Program-made: the position numbers and the translations under genes | Notes under the pieces: model-generated | What the model was told of the DNA's origin: nothing | What the model saw: the letters and a program-made list of their open reading frames with translations, nothing else | Database searches by the model: none | Assembly: GCA_943333505.2 (NCBI GenBank) | Contig: CALQTN020000017.1 | Location: forward strand, 1 to 64,000 | Direction of reading: 5' to 3' | DNA length: 64,000 nucleotides | Source: Asaia bogorensis | GTDB lineage: Bacteria; Pseudomonadota; Alphaproteobacteria; Acetobacterales; Acetobacteraceae | Shown: piece after piece, positions 25,330 to 34,730 of the stretch | Position numbering within the stretch: the first letter of the stretch is position 1 | Layout: each line of letters starts with the position of its first letter

Positions 25330-27150
25330 ATGAGCCAGATCCTGACTGCCCCTGAGCCCGTCGAAACCCAACAAGCCGGCGCCGAAGTGCTTTTGCGCGC
25401 GCTAAAGGAACAGGGCGTCGAGGTTATTTTCGGCTATCCCGGCGGCGCGGTACTCCCGATCTACGACGCGATTTTTCAGCAAAACGCGATCCGCCATATC
25501 CTCGTTCGTCACGAACAGGCAGCCGTGCATGCAGCCGAGGGCTACGCCCGCAGCACCGGCAAGGTCGGCTGCGTGCTGGTAACCTCCGGCCCCGGCGCCA
25601 CCAATGCGGTCACCGGCCTGCTCGACGCGCTGATGGACAGCATCCCGCTGGTCTGCCTCACCGGACAGGTGCCGACCCATCTGATCGGCAATGATGCCTT
25701 CCAGGAAGCCGATACGACAGGCATCACCCGCCCGGCGACCAAGCATAATTATCTGGTCAAGCGCCCGGAAGACCTTGCCCGTGTCGTGCACGAAGCATTT
25801 TACGTTGCCCGCTCCGGCCGCCCGGGCCCGGTGGTTATTGACCTTCCTAAGGACATCCTGATCGGCCGCGCACCCTATGTTGGCGCGCCGACCGTCGAGC
25901 ACCGGTCCTACCGCCCGCAAACCGAGCCCGATCGCGCTGCCATCGCCCGCGCTGTGGCGCTCCTGAAATCGGCCAAACGTCCGGTGATTTACGCGGGCGG
26001 CGGTGTGATCAATGCGGGCCCCGCCGCGGGGGCCGCGATGACCGCCCTGGTGCGCAAGATGGGTTACCCGATCACCAACACACTGATGGGCCTTGGCGCC
26101 TATCCGTCCAACGACCCGCAATTCCTCGGCATGCTCGGCATGCACGGAACCTACGAAGCCAATCTTGTGATGCATGGCTGTGACGTCATGCTCAACATCG
26201 GCGCCCGCTTCGATGACCGGGTGACAGGGCGTTTGAACGCGTTCAGCCCGAACTCGAAGAAAATCCATATCGACATCGACCCATCGAGCATCAACAAGAA
26301 CGTCCCCGTCGATATTGCCATTGTCGGCGACGCCGGTCGCGCCATCGCTATGCTCGCCGAAGCCTGGGACGCTGACCCGACCGAAGTTGATCGCCCCGCG
26401 ATTGCCGAGTGGTGGAAGCAGATCGCCGAATGGCGTGGTATTGATTGCCTGAAATTCACACAGACCCAGGCTGCGGGCGGGATTATCAAGCCGCAATACG
26501 CGATCCAGCGTTTGTATGACATCACCCGTGAACTCGGCCGCGAAACCTTCATCACCACTGAAGTCGGCCAGCACCAGATGTGGGCCGCGCAGTATTTCCG
26601 CTTCGACAAACCCAATCGCTGGATGACCTCGGGTGGCCTCGGAACCATGGGGTACGGCCTGCCAGCGGCGATGGGGGTCCAAATTGCCCATCCCGACGCG
26701 CTGGTGATCGACATTGCCGGCGAGGCATCGATCCTGATGAACATTCAGGAAATGTCCACGCTGTGCCAATATCGTCTGCCGGTTAAAGTGTTCATCCTGA
26801 ACAACCAGTATATGGGCATGGTGCGCCAGTGGCAGGAATTGCTGCATGGCGGCCGTTATTCGGAAAGCTACACCGACGCGCTTCCCGATTTCGTCAAGCT
26901 CGCCGATGCCTTCGGTGGCACCGGCCTGCGGGCGACCAGCGTAGATCAACTCGATGACGTCATCCGTGAAATGATTGCCTCGCCACGCGCGGTGATTGCC
27001 GATATCTGCGTCGATCAGAAGGAAAACTGCTTCCCGATGATCCCGTCGGGCGCCCCGCACAACGAAATGATCCTCGGCACCGAACATGGCGCCAACATCG
27101 CCGATGCTGGTGCCGCCAAACTGACCGATGCCGGAATGGCGTTGGTCTGA
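25330..27150 (+). CDS. ilvB: acetolactate synthase, large subunit
   Basis: The 606-residue catalytic subunit of acetohydroxyacid synthase, which makes acetolactate or acetohydroxybutyrate for valine, leucine and isoleucine. The N-terminal TPP domain has LVRHEQAAVHAAEGYARSTG with its catalytic glutamate (Glu in RHEQAA). The middle FAD-type domain runs to about residue 360, and the C-terminal TPP domain has MTSGGLGTMGYGLPAAMG and DIAGEASILMNIQE. In the last motif the usual GDGS is GEAS, a form I recall from other alphaproteobacterial IlvB proteins. It is the first gene of ilvB-ilvN-ilvC, possibly co-transcribed with miaA. Confidence 0.96.
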   Translation: MSQILTAPEPVETQQAGAEVLLRALKEQGVEVIFGYPGGAVLPIYDAIFQQNAIRHILVRHEQAAVHAAEGYARSTGKVGCVLVTSGPGATNAVTGLLDALMDSIPLVCLTGQVPTHLIGNDAFQEADTTGITRPATKHNYLVKRPEDLARVVHEAFYVARSGRPGPVVIDLPKDILIGRAPYVGAPTVEHRSYRPQTEPDRAAIARAVALLKSAKRPVIYAGGGVINAGPAAGAAMTALVRKMGYPITNTLMGLGAYPSNDPQFLGMLGMHGTYEANLVMHGCDVMLNIGARFDDRVTGRLNAFSPNSKKIHIDIDPSSINKNVPVDIAIVGDAGRAIAMLAEAWDADPTEVDRPAIAEWWKQIAEWRGIDCLKFTQTQAAGGIIKPQYAIQRLYDITRELGRETFITTEVGQHQMWAAQYFRFDKPNRWMTSGGLGTMGYGLPAAMGVQIAHPDALVIDIAGEASILMNIQEMSTLCQYRLPVKVFILNNQYMGMVRQWQELLHGGRYSESYTDALPDFVKLADAFGGTGLRATSVDQLDDVIREMIASPRAVIADICVDQKENCFPMIPSGAPHNEMILGTEHGANIADAGAAKLTDAGMALV

Positions 27151-27173
27151 GCCCTGATCGAGAGTAAAATTTT

Positions 27174-28726
<1,553 letters not shown>

Positions 28727-28732
28727 GGGAGG

Positions 28733-28943
28733 TAAGGCTAGGGAGCGCTGCCCCCTGGATCCCCGCCAGGGAAGTTCCCTGGACGCCAAACCCTTAAGAA
28801 TAGGCTAGAATGAAGAGGGGGCTTAGGTATTGGTTCGAACCATTCCCTAAGCCCCCTCTTCATTCTAGCCTCGCTTCCTTGGGATGGGGTCCAGGGCCCG
28901 GCCCTGGCTGGGTCTGGGGCAGCGCCCCGGCACCTGCCTTCCT
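28733..28943. repeat. about 210-bp imperfect inverted-repeat element (MITE- or BIME-like)
   Basis: The whole gap between ilvC and the CoA-transferase folds on itself about 28836. Outer arms: gggagcgctgcccc (28740-28754) against ggggcagcgcccc (28917-28929). Middle arms: a CCAGGG...CCCTGGAC block on the left (28771-28785) against GTCCAGGG...CCCTGG on the right (28890-28908). Inner arms are the perfect 25-bp pair described separately. It has no reading frame of note. Symmetry at every scale suggests a non-autonomous mobile element or compound terminator. Confidence 0.75.
28803..28870. terminator. 68-bp near-perfect palindrome, possible strong terminator
   Basis: Perfect 25-bp arms lie at 28803-28827 (GGCTAGAATGAAGAGGGGGC then TTAGG) and 28846-28870. 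The 18-bp centre is itself largely self-complementary around GGTTCGAACC, with only two mismatched pairs. The RNA would form one hairpin of about 32 pairs. There is no T-run after the stem on either strand, so termination is plausible but unproven. It lies 77 bp after the ilvC stop. Confidence 0.65.
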
Positions 28944-28972
28944 TGCTTCCTTCCGCCGTATGGAGACCCACC

Positions 28973-30181
28973 ATGTCCCTTCCCGAATCCACTGGCCCAT
29001 TGCGCGGGGTTCGCGTGCTTGATTTGACGCGTGTTTTGGCAGGCCCGACCTGCACGCAGATGTTGGGGGATATGGGGGCTGAGGTCATCAAGATTGAGCG
29101 TCCGGGGGCGGGGGATGACACGCGCGGCTTTGCCCCGCCGGTAATGCCGGGGACCGGGGAGAGCGCTTATTTCATTGGTGTCAATCGCAACAAGCGATCA
29201 GTGACCCTGGATATTGCGTCACCCGAGGGCCAGGCTTTGGTGCGTCGCTTAATCGCGGATAGTGATATTCTGGTGGAGAATTTCAAGGTTGGGGCGTTGG
29301 CCAAGTATGGGCTGGGGTACGACCAACTGCACACGGAATTCCCCGGGCTGATTTACTGCTCGATTACCGGCTTTGGGCAAACTGGGCCTTATGCGGCCCG
29401 GCCCGGCTATGACAGCTTGATCCAGGCGATGGGTGGGGTGATGTCGCTGACCGGGGAGCCTGAGGGCCTGCCACAGAAGGTCGGCATCCCGGTCGCTGAT
29501 GTGTTTGCCGGTTTATATGGCTGTATAGGCATTCTGGCGGCGTTGCGGCATCGCGAGGCAACTGGCGTTGGCCAGCAGGTTGATATTGGCATGTTGGACA
29601 CGCATGTGGCGTGGTTGGCCAATCAGGGCATGAATTACCTGGCGACGGGCGAAAACCAGCCGCGTTTGGGCAATCAGCACCCCAATATTGTTCCCTATCA
29701 GGTGTTCGGGACCTCGGACGGGCATATTGTTCTGTCGGTGGGCAACGACGCGACGTTCAAGCGGTTTTGCGATGGGTTTGGGCTGTCGGATCTGCTGCAG
29801 GATGCCCGCTTTGCCACCAATGCCGCGCGGGTTGGAAATCGCCAATTTGTAACCGACACCTTGACCCCGGTGCTGGCGGCCCATCCAACTGAGTTCTGGA
29901 TTGAGAGATTGGAGGCTTTGTCGATTGGCTGTGGCCCGATCAACAAGCTTTCCGAGGTGTTTGCCGATCCGCAAGTGGTGGCCCGCAAAGCGGTGGTGGA
30001 GATGCGCCACGCCAGTGGGGTTGATGTAAAGGTGATTGCCAATCCGGTCCGCCTGTCAGAATCGCCAGCTGATTACCGTTTGCCGCCGCCGACCCTGGGG
30101 CAGCACACCGATGAAGTCCTGGGCGGGCTTGGCCTTTCCGCCGACGAAGTATCTGCCTTACGCGCCAAGGGCATTGTCTAG
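28973..30181 (+). CDS. CaiB/BaiF-type (class III) CoA-transferase
   Basis: A 402-residue enzyme that moves CoA between carboxylic acids. The N-terminal LRGVRVLDLTRVLAGPTCTQ and GAEVIKIERPGAGDDTRG blocks are diagnostic. The likely catalytic aspartate is Asp176 in GIPVADVFAG, by comparison with formyl-CoA transferase. The ATG at 28973 has GGAGA 6 bases upstream; the open frame begins ten codons earlier inside the inverted-repeat element. The gene stands alone, so its acid substrate cannot be assigned. It is more weakly GC3-biased than the ilv genes, to judge by its many tig/ttg codons. Confidence 0.92.
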   Translation: MSLPESTGPLRGVRVLDLTRVLAGPTCTQMLGDMGAEVIKIERPGAGDDTRGFAPPVMPGTGESAYFIGVNRNKRSVTLDIASPEGQALVRRLIADSDILVENFKVGALAKYGLGYDQLHTEFPGLIYCSITGFGQTGPYAARPGYDSLIQAMGGVMSLTGEPEGLPQKVGIPVADVFAGLYGCIGILAALRHREATGVGQQVDIGMLDTHVAWLANQGMNYLATGENQPRLGNQHPNIVPYQVFGTSDGHIVLSVGNDATFKRFCDGFGLSDLLQDARFATNAARVGNRQFVTDTLTPVLAAHPTEFWIERLEALSIGCGPINKLSEVFADPQVVARKAVVEMRHASGVDVKVIANPVRLSESPADYRLPPPTLGQHTDEVLGGLGLSADEVSALRAKGIV

Positions 30182-30244
30182 TGCTTGATGACCGAAGGTG
30201 GAAGCACACGAAGGTCTGGTCACGCGACCCAACAAAGAGTTAGC

Positions 30245-30278
30245 GCATTGTGACCGCGCCTATCAGCGGTCATCGTGC
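30245..30278. repeat. GACCGC hairpin, imperfect copy
   Basis: The arms gcattgtgaccgc and gcggtcatcgtgc surround an 8-base loop, with one mismatch and two wobble pairs. The same word order (TGACCGC, loop, GCGGTCA, then gctcta) occurs as a perfect hairpin at 42985-43018. No T-run follows. It lies 63 bp after the CoA-transferase gene and may help end that transcript. Confidence 0.5.
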
Positions 30279-30356
30279 TCTAGCATTCTAACCAGGGCTA
30301 AGAATAAATAGGTCACAGCGGTTGATTTGATCCATGCACCTTCCTCCGTCCTGACA

Positions 30357-30396
30357 CAAAAAAACCGGCCCAGTTTCCTGGGCCGGTTCTTTTTTA
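30357..30396. terminator. bidirectional rho-independent terminator
   Basis: An 11-bp stem aaccggcccag / ctgggccggtt (30363-30373 and 30378-30388) with a tttc loop is flanked by seven A on the left and six T on the right. It can therefore end transcripts on both strands: the OmpA-like gene ending at 30414 on the minus strand and the CoA-transferase on the plus strand. This is the clearest terminator in the window. Confidence 0.9.
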
Positions 30397-30413
30397 CCAT
30401 CTTGTCGGCTGAA

Positions 30414-31478
30414 TTACTTCAGGACGATTTCGACGTTGCGGTTCTGCGGCTCACGAACGCCAGAGGCGGTCGGGACGATCGGCTTAGTGTCACCAAACGC
30501 GGTGACTGAGATCGCCGTCTTGGCGACGCCGAGGCGGACCAGTTCGGCTGCAACCGCGTCAGCACGCTTCTGCGACAGCATCTTGTTGTAGGCCGGGGTG
30601 CCGGACTTGTCGGCATTGCCGGCGACTTCGATGCGGGTAACTGCCATTTTCGTCGAGGCGCCAGCGGCTTCGGCGATGATCTGGCGGGCGCGAGCGGACA
30701 GGTCCGCCTTATCCCAGTCGAAGAACACCAGATAGGTGCGGGCTGGGGCCGGGGCAGGCGCTACGACCGGCACGGGGGCCGGGATCGGGGCAGCGGCCGC
30801 TGGGGCGCCAAAGGCGTAGCGCAGGCCGAGCATGAAGCTGTGGTTGTAATGCGAACCAGTGTTAACAGTGCCCGTAGCGGCGCCGATGGTCGCGCCGTTG
30901 CTCTCATTCGAGACGCGGGCGAGCATGCGGTATTCCGCGGTCACGGACAGGCCGGGAACGCCAACCGGGATCGCCACGCCGGCGATCGCCTGGACGCCGA
31001 GCCCACCCTTGCTGCCGGTGAACGTCGTGGACTGTGGGCCAGCCACGTTGCCGCGCAGTGCCGACATTTCGTAGCCCGCGCCGGCGCCGAGGTACGGGTA
31101 GAACATCTTGCTGCCGACGTCGAAGTCGAACAGGCCGTTCACCATCACGCCGTAGGTCTGCTGCTTGCCACCGGTCATGGTGAAGCCAGTGCCGCGGCTG
31201 GTCTGGGTACGGTAGTTGCCTTCGAGTTCGACCCGCAGGCCGTTGCCGAAGCCCCAGCCGAAGCTGCCGACGCCGGCAATGCCACCGGTGCTAGTAATCT
31301 TGTTGCTGCCTGTGAAGTTGGTGGTCACGCCGCCAACGGTACGCGAATTCACGTTAATGTCGCTGAGCATGTTGTAGCCGACGCCGCCGCCAATATAGGG
31401 GCCGCTGATCGGCTGGGCCTGTACGGCGCTCGCGGCGACCAGCAGGCCGGCTGCAAGCAATCCAGTATTTAGCTTCAT
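30414..31478 (-). CDS. OmpA-family outer membrane protein
   Basis: A 354-residue outer membrane protein. The signal peptide ends AASAVQAQ (about residue 22). It is followed by a beta-barrel domain of about 200 residues (GPYIGGGVGYNML onward, Gly/aromatic-rich strands), a Pro/Ala-rich linker (PIPAPVPVVAPAPAP) and a C-terminal OmpA peptidoglycan-binding domain. The OmpA domain has YLVFFDWDKADLS and the NADKSGTPAYNKMLSQKRAD motif. It ties the outer membrane to the wall. The ATG at 31478 has AGGAG about 9 bases upstream. The terminator at 30357-30396 follows. Confidence 0.93.
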   Translation of the reverse strand: MKLNTGLLAAGLLVAASAVQAQPISGPYIGGGVGYNMLSDINVNSRTVGGVTTNFTGSNKITSTGGIAGVGSFGWGFGNGLRVELEGNYRTQTSRGTGFTMTGGKQQTYGVMVNGLFDFDVGSKMFYPYLGAGAGYEMSALRGNVAGPQSTTFTGSKGGLGVQAIAGVAIPVGVPGLSVTAEYRMLARVSNESNGATIGAATGTVNTGSHYNHSFMLGLRYAFGAPAAAAPIPAPVPVVAPAPAPARTYLVFFDWDKADLSARARQIIAEAAGASTKMAVTRIEVAGNADKSGTPAYNKMLSQKRADAVAAELVRLGVAKTAISVTAFGDTKPIVPTASGVREPQNRNVEIVLK

Positions 31479-31727
31479 GACTTCACTCTCCTTATTCATT
31501 TCAAATCACAGCACCATCTACGCTACTGCAAGTCCAAACCAACCCAATTATTTGGTGGATTCGTAGTGTTCCCTACTTAGCATTTGCCGCCCGCCTAGCC
31601 AGTAGGCAAACCGACGATATGCCATGCAAGCAATGATATTTGGCCCACCTGTGGCGAAAATATCACAGTTTGATGATGGGCGGTCGTCTGTCTGGCTTTG
31701 GCGCGGCAAGCAGGGTAGCGTGGCGGC
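31479..31727. other. divergent intergenic region (OmpA-like gene / selC)
   Basis: This 249-bp gap must carry the minus-strand promoter of the OmpA-like gene and the plus-strand promoter of selC. It is visibly richer in A/T than the flanking genes. I found no convincing -35/-10 pair, repeat or riboswitch. A short open frame over it on the minus strand overlaps selC and looks non-coding. Confidence 0.4.
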
Positions 31728-31823
31728 GGAGGAGAAGCGGCCCCGGTGGGCCGGCCGGCCTTCAAAGCCGGTTGGGGCTGCCCAGCGGCCCTGGGTGGGT
31801 TCGACTCCCGCTCTCTTCCGCCA
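31728..31823 (+). tRNA. selC: tRNA-Sec (anticodon TCA)
   Basis: A 96-nt gene with encoded CCA that lines up along its length with bacterial tRNA-Sec. The acceptor stem has eight pairs (GGAGGAGA with TCTCTTCC, one G-T pair) instead of seven. The anticodon stem CCGGC/GCCGG holds the loop CTTCAAA, with TCA at 31762-31764. A long variable arm follows (about 31772-31795), then the T-loop GGTTCGACTCC, discriminator G at 31820 and CCA. It reads UGA as selenocysteine, which requires SelA, SelB and SelD elsewhere. No selenoprotein gene was found in the window. Confidence 0.95.
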
Positions 31824-31829
31824 AAACAC

Positions 31830-32345
31830 CTATGACGGGCAGTGGCTCAATTTCATCGGCTGGCTGACCGCGAGTGCGGCGGCGGCGGCGTCCAACGCGA
31901 CTGTGTTTTTTGCTGCTGCGAGTTCCGCAAAATAGGTTGGGGCGTTCTTGCATTCAGACACGCTATCATAACCATAGCGCTGCGACTGGGCGTTGGCGAG
32001 GCCGGTGTCATAGTCGTCCTTGGCCGCTTGCGCGCCGCCTTTGAGCTTGGCGCGGGCGAAATACCCCAGCAGAGCTTTATCATGTGCGCCTAGCGCGGGC
32101 CGGTTCGTGGTGATGAAACCGTTATATGCATCGATCATCCCGCAATTGCGCGCCAGCACATAGGCACGGACTTTCGTCGCTGCCATATTGAAAGCGGCCA
32201 TTTCCGCTGGTTTCGCGCAAATTGGCGCGGTCGGTGACGGGCCTTCGACATAGGGTGCTGTCTGCAGCGTAACCTGCAATGGTGGCGTGGGCTGCGCGCA
32301 ACCCAGCAATAGCAAGGCTGCGATCAAGGGAATTCCAGCGCGCAT
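31830..32345 (-). CDS. putative lipoprotein of unknown function
   Basis: A 171-residue protein with a short signal peptide and the lipobox LLGC (Cys16), so it should be lipid-anchored in the envelope. The mature part is mostly helical, with four further cysteines (in PICAKP, ARNCGM, SECKN and SHCPS) that could form two disulfides. The open frame continues upstream, but the ATG at 32345 begins the signal sequence and is chosen. The gene converges on selC and ends six bases from it. The family is not recognised. Confidence 0.65.
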   Translation of the reverse strand: MRAGIPLIAALLLLGCAQPTPPLQVTLQTAPYVEGPSPTAPICAKPAEMAAFNMAATKVRAYVLARNCGMIDAYNGFITTNRPALGAHDKALLGYFARAKLKGGAQAAKDDYDTGLANAQSQRYGYDSVSECKNAPTYFAELAAAKNTVALDAAAAALAVSQPMKLSHCPS

Positions 32346-32474
32346 GTCACGACTCCGTTCTGCGAGAATATGTGGTGGCGCGTGCATACCGGTGCGGCGC
32401 GCGGGCGACAACCACGTTAGAGTGACCGCAACCGGCGGATGGCCGAGCTTCACTCCCATGATCAAAATGGCGCA

Positions 32475-33524
32475 ATGAACATCAGCTCTGACCCGAATTG
32501 GGATCTGGTCCTGCGCCGCGAGCCGGCGCCGTTCCTCTACGCTGTGCCGACAATGGGGATCTATTGCCGCACTATCTGCCCGTCGCCACGGCCACGCCCC
32601 GGCAATGTGCGCTATTTCGCCGATGCGCCGGCGGCGGAAGCGGCAGGGTTTCGCGCCTGCAAACGCTGTGACCCGAAAGGTACCAGGGCGGCGCTTGCAC
32701 GCGCGGTGGTGGAAGATGCCTGCGCCGCGATGGCGGCGGCGGACAGCATTCCGTCGCTAGAAGCGCTCGCCACCCGCGCCGGCTATTCGCGTTTTCACTT
32801 CCTGCGGATGTTCCGCGATCACACCGGCCTTACCCCGCGCGCCTTTGCCGAAGGGCTTCGTGCCAGAAAGTTGCAAACGGCGCTGGCGGGCGGGGCGCGG
32901 GTGATCGATGCGATCAGCGATGCGGGCTACGGTTCGGAATCGCGGGTCTACGAGGATACCGGCAAGCTGCTCGGCATGACACCAGGCGCGTTGCGGCGCG
33001 GGGGCATGGGCGAAACCATCCGTAGCGCCCGCGCCGACAGCCCGTTCGGCCGGCTGCTCGTTGCCGCCACCGCCAGCGGAATTTGCTATATCGGCTTTGC
33101 CGAGCCGGATAATGCGCTCGATGCCGATTTGCGGCGGCGCTTTCCCAAGGCCGAGATTATGCCCGACGATGCCGGGCTGGCCGTCGAACTCAGCACCGTG
33201 ATCCGCGCCATGGTCGAACCGGCGGAGGGCGTTGCGCTGCCGCTCGATATTCGTGGCACTGCGTTCCAGCTCCGTGTCTGGCAGGCGCTCACCACCATCC
33301 CAACCGGTGAAACCCGCAGCTATGGACAGGTCGCCGCGATGATCGGTGCGCCCAAGGCGGTCCGTGCGGTGGCGACATCCTGCGCCGCCAATCCGGTGGC
33401 ATTAGCGGTGCCGTGTCATCGTGTCATCGGCGGCGATGGCCGGATGCACGGCTATCGCTGGGGTGTGGCGCGAAAGCAGGCCTTGCTGGCCGCCGAGGGC
33501 GCGGCCATCTTGGCGGGGAACTGA
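32475..33524 (+). CDS. ada: bifunctional DNA repair methyltransferase / transcriptional activator Ada
   Basis: A 349-residue protein with all three Ada modules. The N-terminal zinc domain repairs methylphosphotriesters, with Cys31, Cys35, Cys62 and Cys65 as ligands (IYCRTIC and CKRC). An AraC-type helix-turn-helix spans about residues 80-175. The C-terminal O6-methylguanine methyltransferase has the acceptor Cys314 in AVPCHRVIGG. It transfers methyl groups to itself and then activates the adaptive response. An ATG twelve codons earlier is an alternative; 32475 fits the family length better. The divergent neighbour is the lipoprotein. Confidence 0.95.
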   Translation: MNISSDPNWDLVLRREPAPFLYAVPTMGIYCRTICPSPRPRPGNVRYFADAPAAEAAGFRACKRCDPKGTRAALARAVVEDACAAMAAADSIPSLEALATRAGYSRFHFLRMFRDHTGLTPRAFAEGLRARKLQTALAGGARVIDAISDAGYGSESRVYEDTGKLLGMTPGALRRGGMGETIRSARADSPFGRLLVAATASGICYIGFAEPDNALDADLRRRFPKAEIMPDDAGLAVELSTVIRAMVEPAEGVALPLDIRGTAFQLRVWQALTTIPTGETRSYGQVAAMIGAPKAVRAVATSCAANPVALAVPCHRVIGGDGRMHGYRWGVARKQALLAAEGAAILAGN

Positions 33525-33557
33525 TCTCAGTTTCTCTTTCCGAGCAGGCCCGAACCT

Positions 33558-34730
33558 TTGGATAAACCGATCACTCCGATCCCCGCAGGCGTCGATGCCG
33601 GCACGGCCAGCGACGAAACCGGATTGTGGAAGCCGGAGGGTTGTGAGCAGATCGCGCTCGTGTTCCAGGGCGGTGGCGCGCTGGGCGCCTATCAGGCCGG
33701 GGTTTACGAAGCGCTGCATGAACACGCGATCGAACCGGACTGGGTTACCGGCGTATCGATCGGGGCGATCAATGCGGCGATCATCGCCGGCAACCCGCGC
33801 GAACTTCGCCTCGAACGGTTGCGGGCATTCTGGCAGCGTATTACCGACCGACCGACCTGGACCACGCTGCCCGACGGCGACATTTGGCGGCGGATGCAGA
33901 ACGCCGCCAGCACCGCAATGACCACAGCTCTCGGCCAACCCGGTTTTTTCAAACCCAACCCAATTAGCGCCTGGTTCAGCCTGGCTGGTGCCACCACGGC
34001 CACCGCATTCTATGATACGTCCCCGCTGCGCGCGACCCTGCTGGAACTGGTGGATTTCGACCGCATCAACAGCTGCAAGCATCGCTTCGCGGTCGGCGCG
34101 GTCAACGTGCTGAGCGGCAATTTCATCTATTTCGACAACGCAGTCGAAATCATCACCCCCGAGCATATTATGGCGAGCGGCGCGCTGCCGCCGGCATTCC
34201 CAATGGTGCGGATCGGCGGTGAGGTGTTCTGGGATGGCGGTATCGTTTCGAATACGCCCTTGCAACATCTACTCGACAACACCAACGGCAAGAATACCGT
34301 GGTGTTCCAGGTCGATCTGTTCAGCGCCCGTGGCGCCTTGCCGCGCGACATGGAGGACGTGCTCGGCCGCCAGAAGGACATTATGTACTCGTCGCGCACC
34401 CGACTGACGACCGATGTCTACCGCACCCTGATGACCTGGAAGACCCGGCTGCGCGATGCGCTCGACAAAATGCCGGATGCGCTGCTGTCAGATGCCGATC
34501 GCGCGCTGAAAGCCGAACTCGCCGATCTGCCGGCGATCTCTATCCTGCATCTGATCTATCAGCAAAAAGCCTATGAGGGGCACGCCAAGGACCATGAGTT
34601 CTCGGAAACGTCGATGCGCGAACACTGGGCGAGCGGCTACGAGGACACCACTCGCACCTTGCGCCAGCGCCACTGGCTGGAACTGCCGACAACACCTGGC
34701 GTGCGTGTGCATGACGTGCATCGGCGATAA
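33558..34730 (+). CDS. patatin-like phospholipase / acyl hydrolase
   Basis: A 390-residue protein with a patatin domain: oxyanion loop GGGALGAYQAG, nucleophile Ser67 in GVSIG and Asp226 in DGG, which forms the Ser-Asp dyad. The C-terminal 140 residues form the extra helical domain seen in the larger bacterial patatin-like proteins (DUF3734-type). It probably hydrolyses acyl lipids in the cytoplasm or at the inner membrane. The start is a TTG at 33558; no ATG lies between it and the conserved region. It begins 33 bp after ada on the same strand. Confidence 0.85.
   Translation: MDKPITPIPAGVDAGTASDETGLWKPEGCEQIALVFQGGGALGAYQAGVYEALHEHAIEPDWVTGVSIGAINAAIIAGNPRELRLERLRAFWQRITDRPTWTTLPDGDIWRRMQNAASTAMTTALGQPGFFKPNPISAWFSLAGATTATAFYDTSPLRATLLELVDFDRINSCKHRFAVGAVNVLSGNFIYFDNAVEIITPEHIMASGALPPAFPMVRIGGEVFWDGGIVSNTPLQHLLDNTNGKNTVVFQVDLFSARGALPRDMEDVLGRQKDIMYSSRTRLTTDVYRTLMTWKTRLRDALDKMPDALLSDADRALKAELADLPAISILHLIYQQKAYEGHAKDHEFSETSMREHWASGYEDTTRTLRQRHWLELPTTPGVRVHDVHRR

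Noticed and set aside
25402-27087. A 561-codon open frame antisense to ilvB
   Set aside because: It exactly shadows the conserved ilvB gene, has no family motif and no ribosome site, and long antisense frames are expected in high-GC DNA with strong third-position bias.
28828-28845. GGTTCGAACC in the palindrome centre as a tRNA T-arm
   Set aside because: The surrounding sequence forms one long hairpin and has no acceptor, D or anticodon arm.
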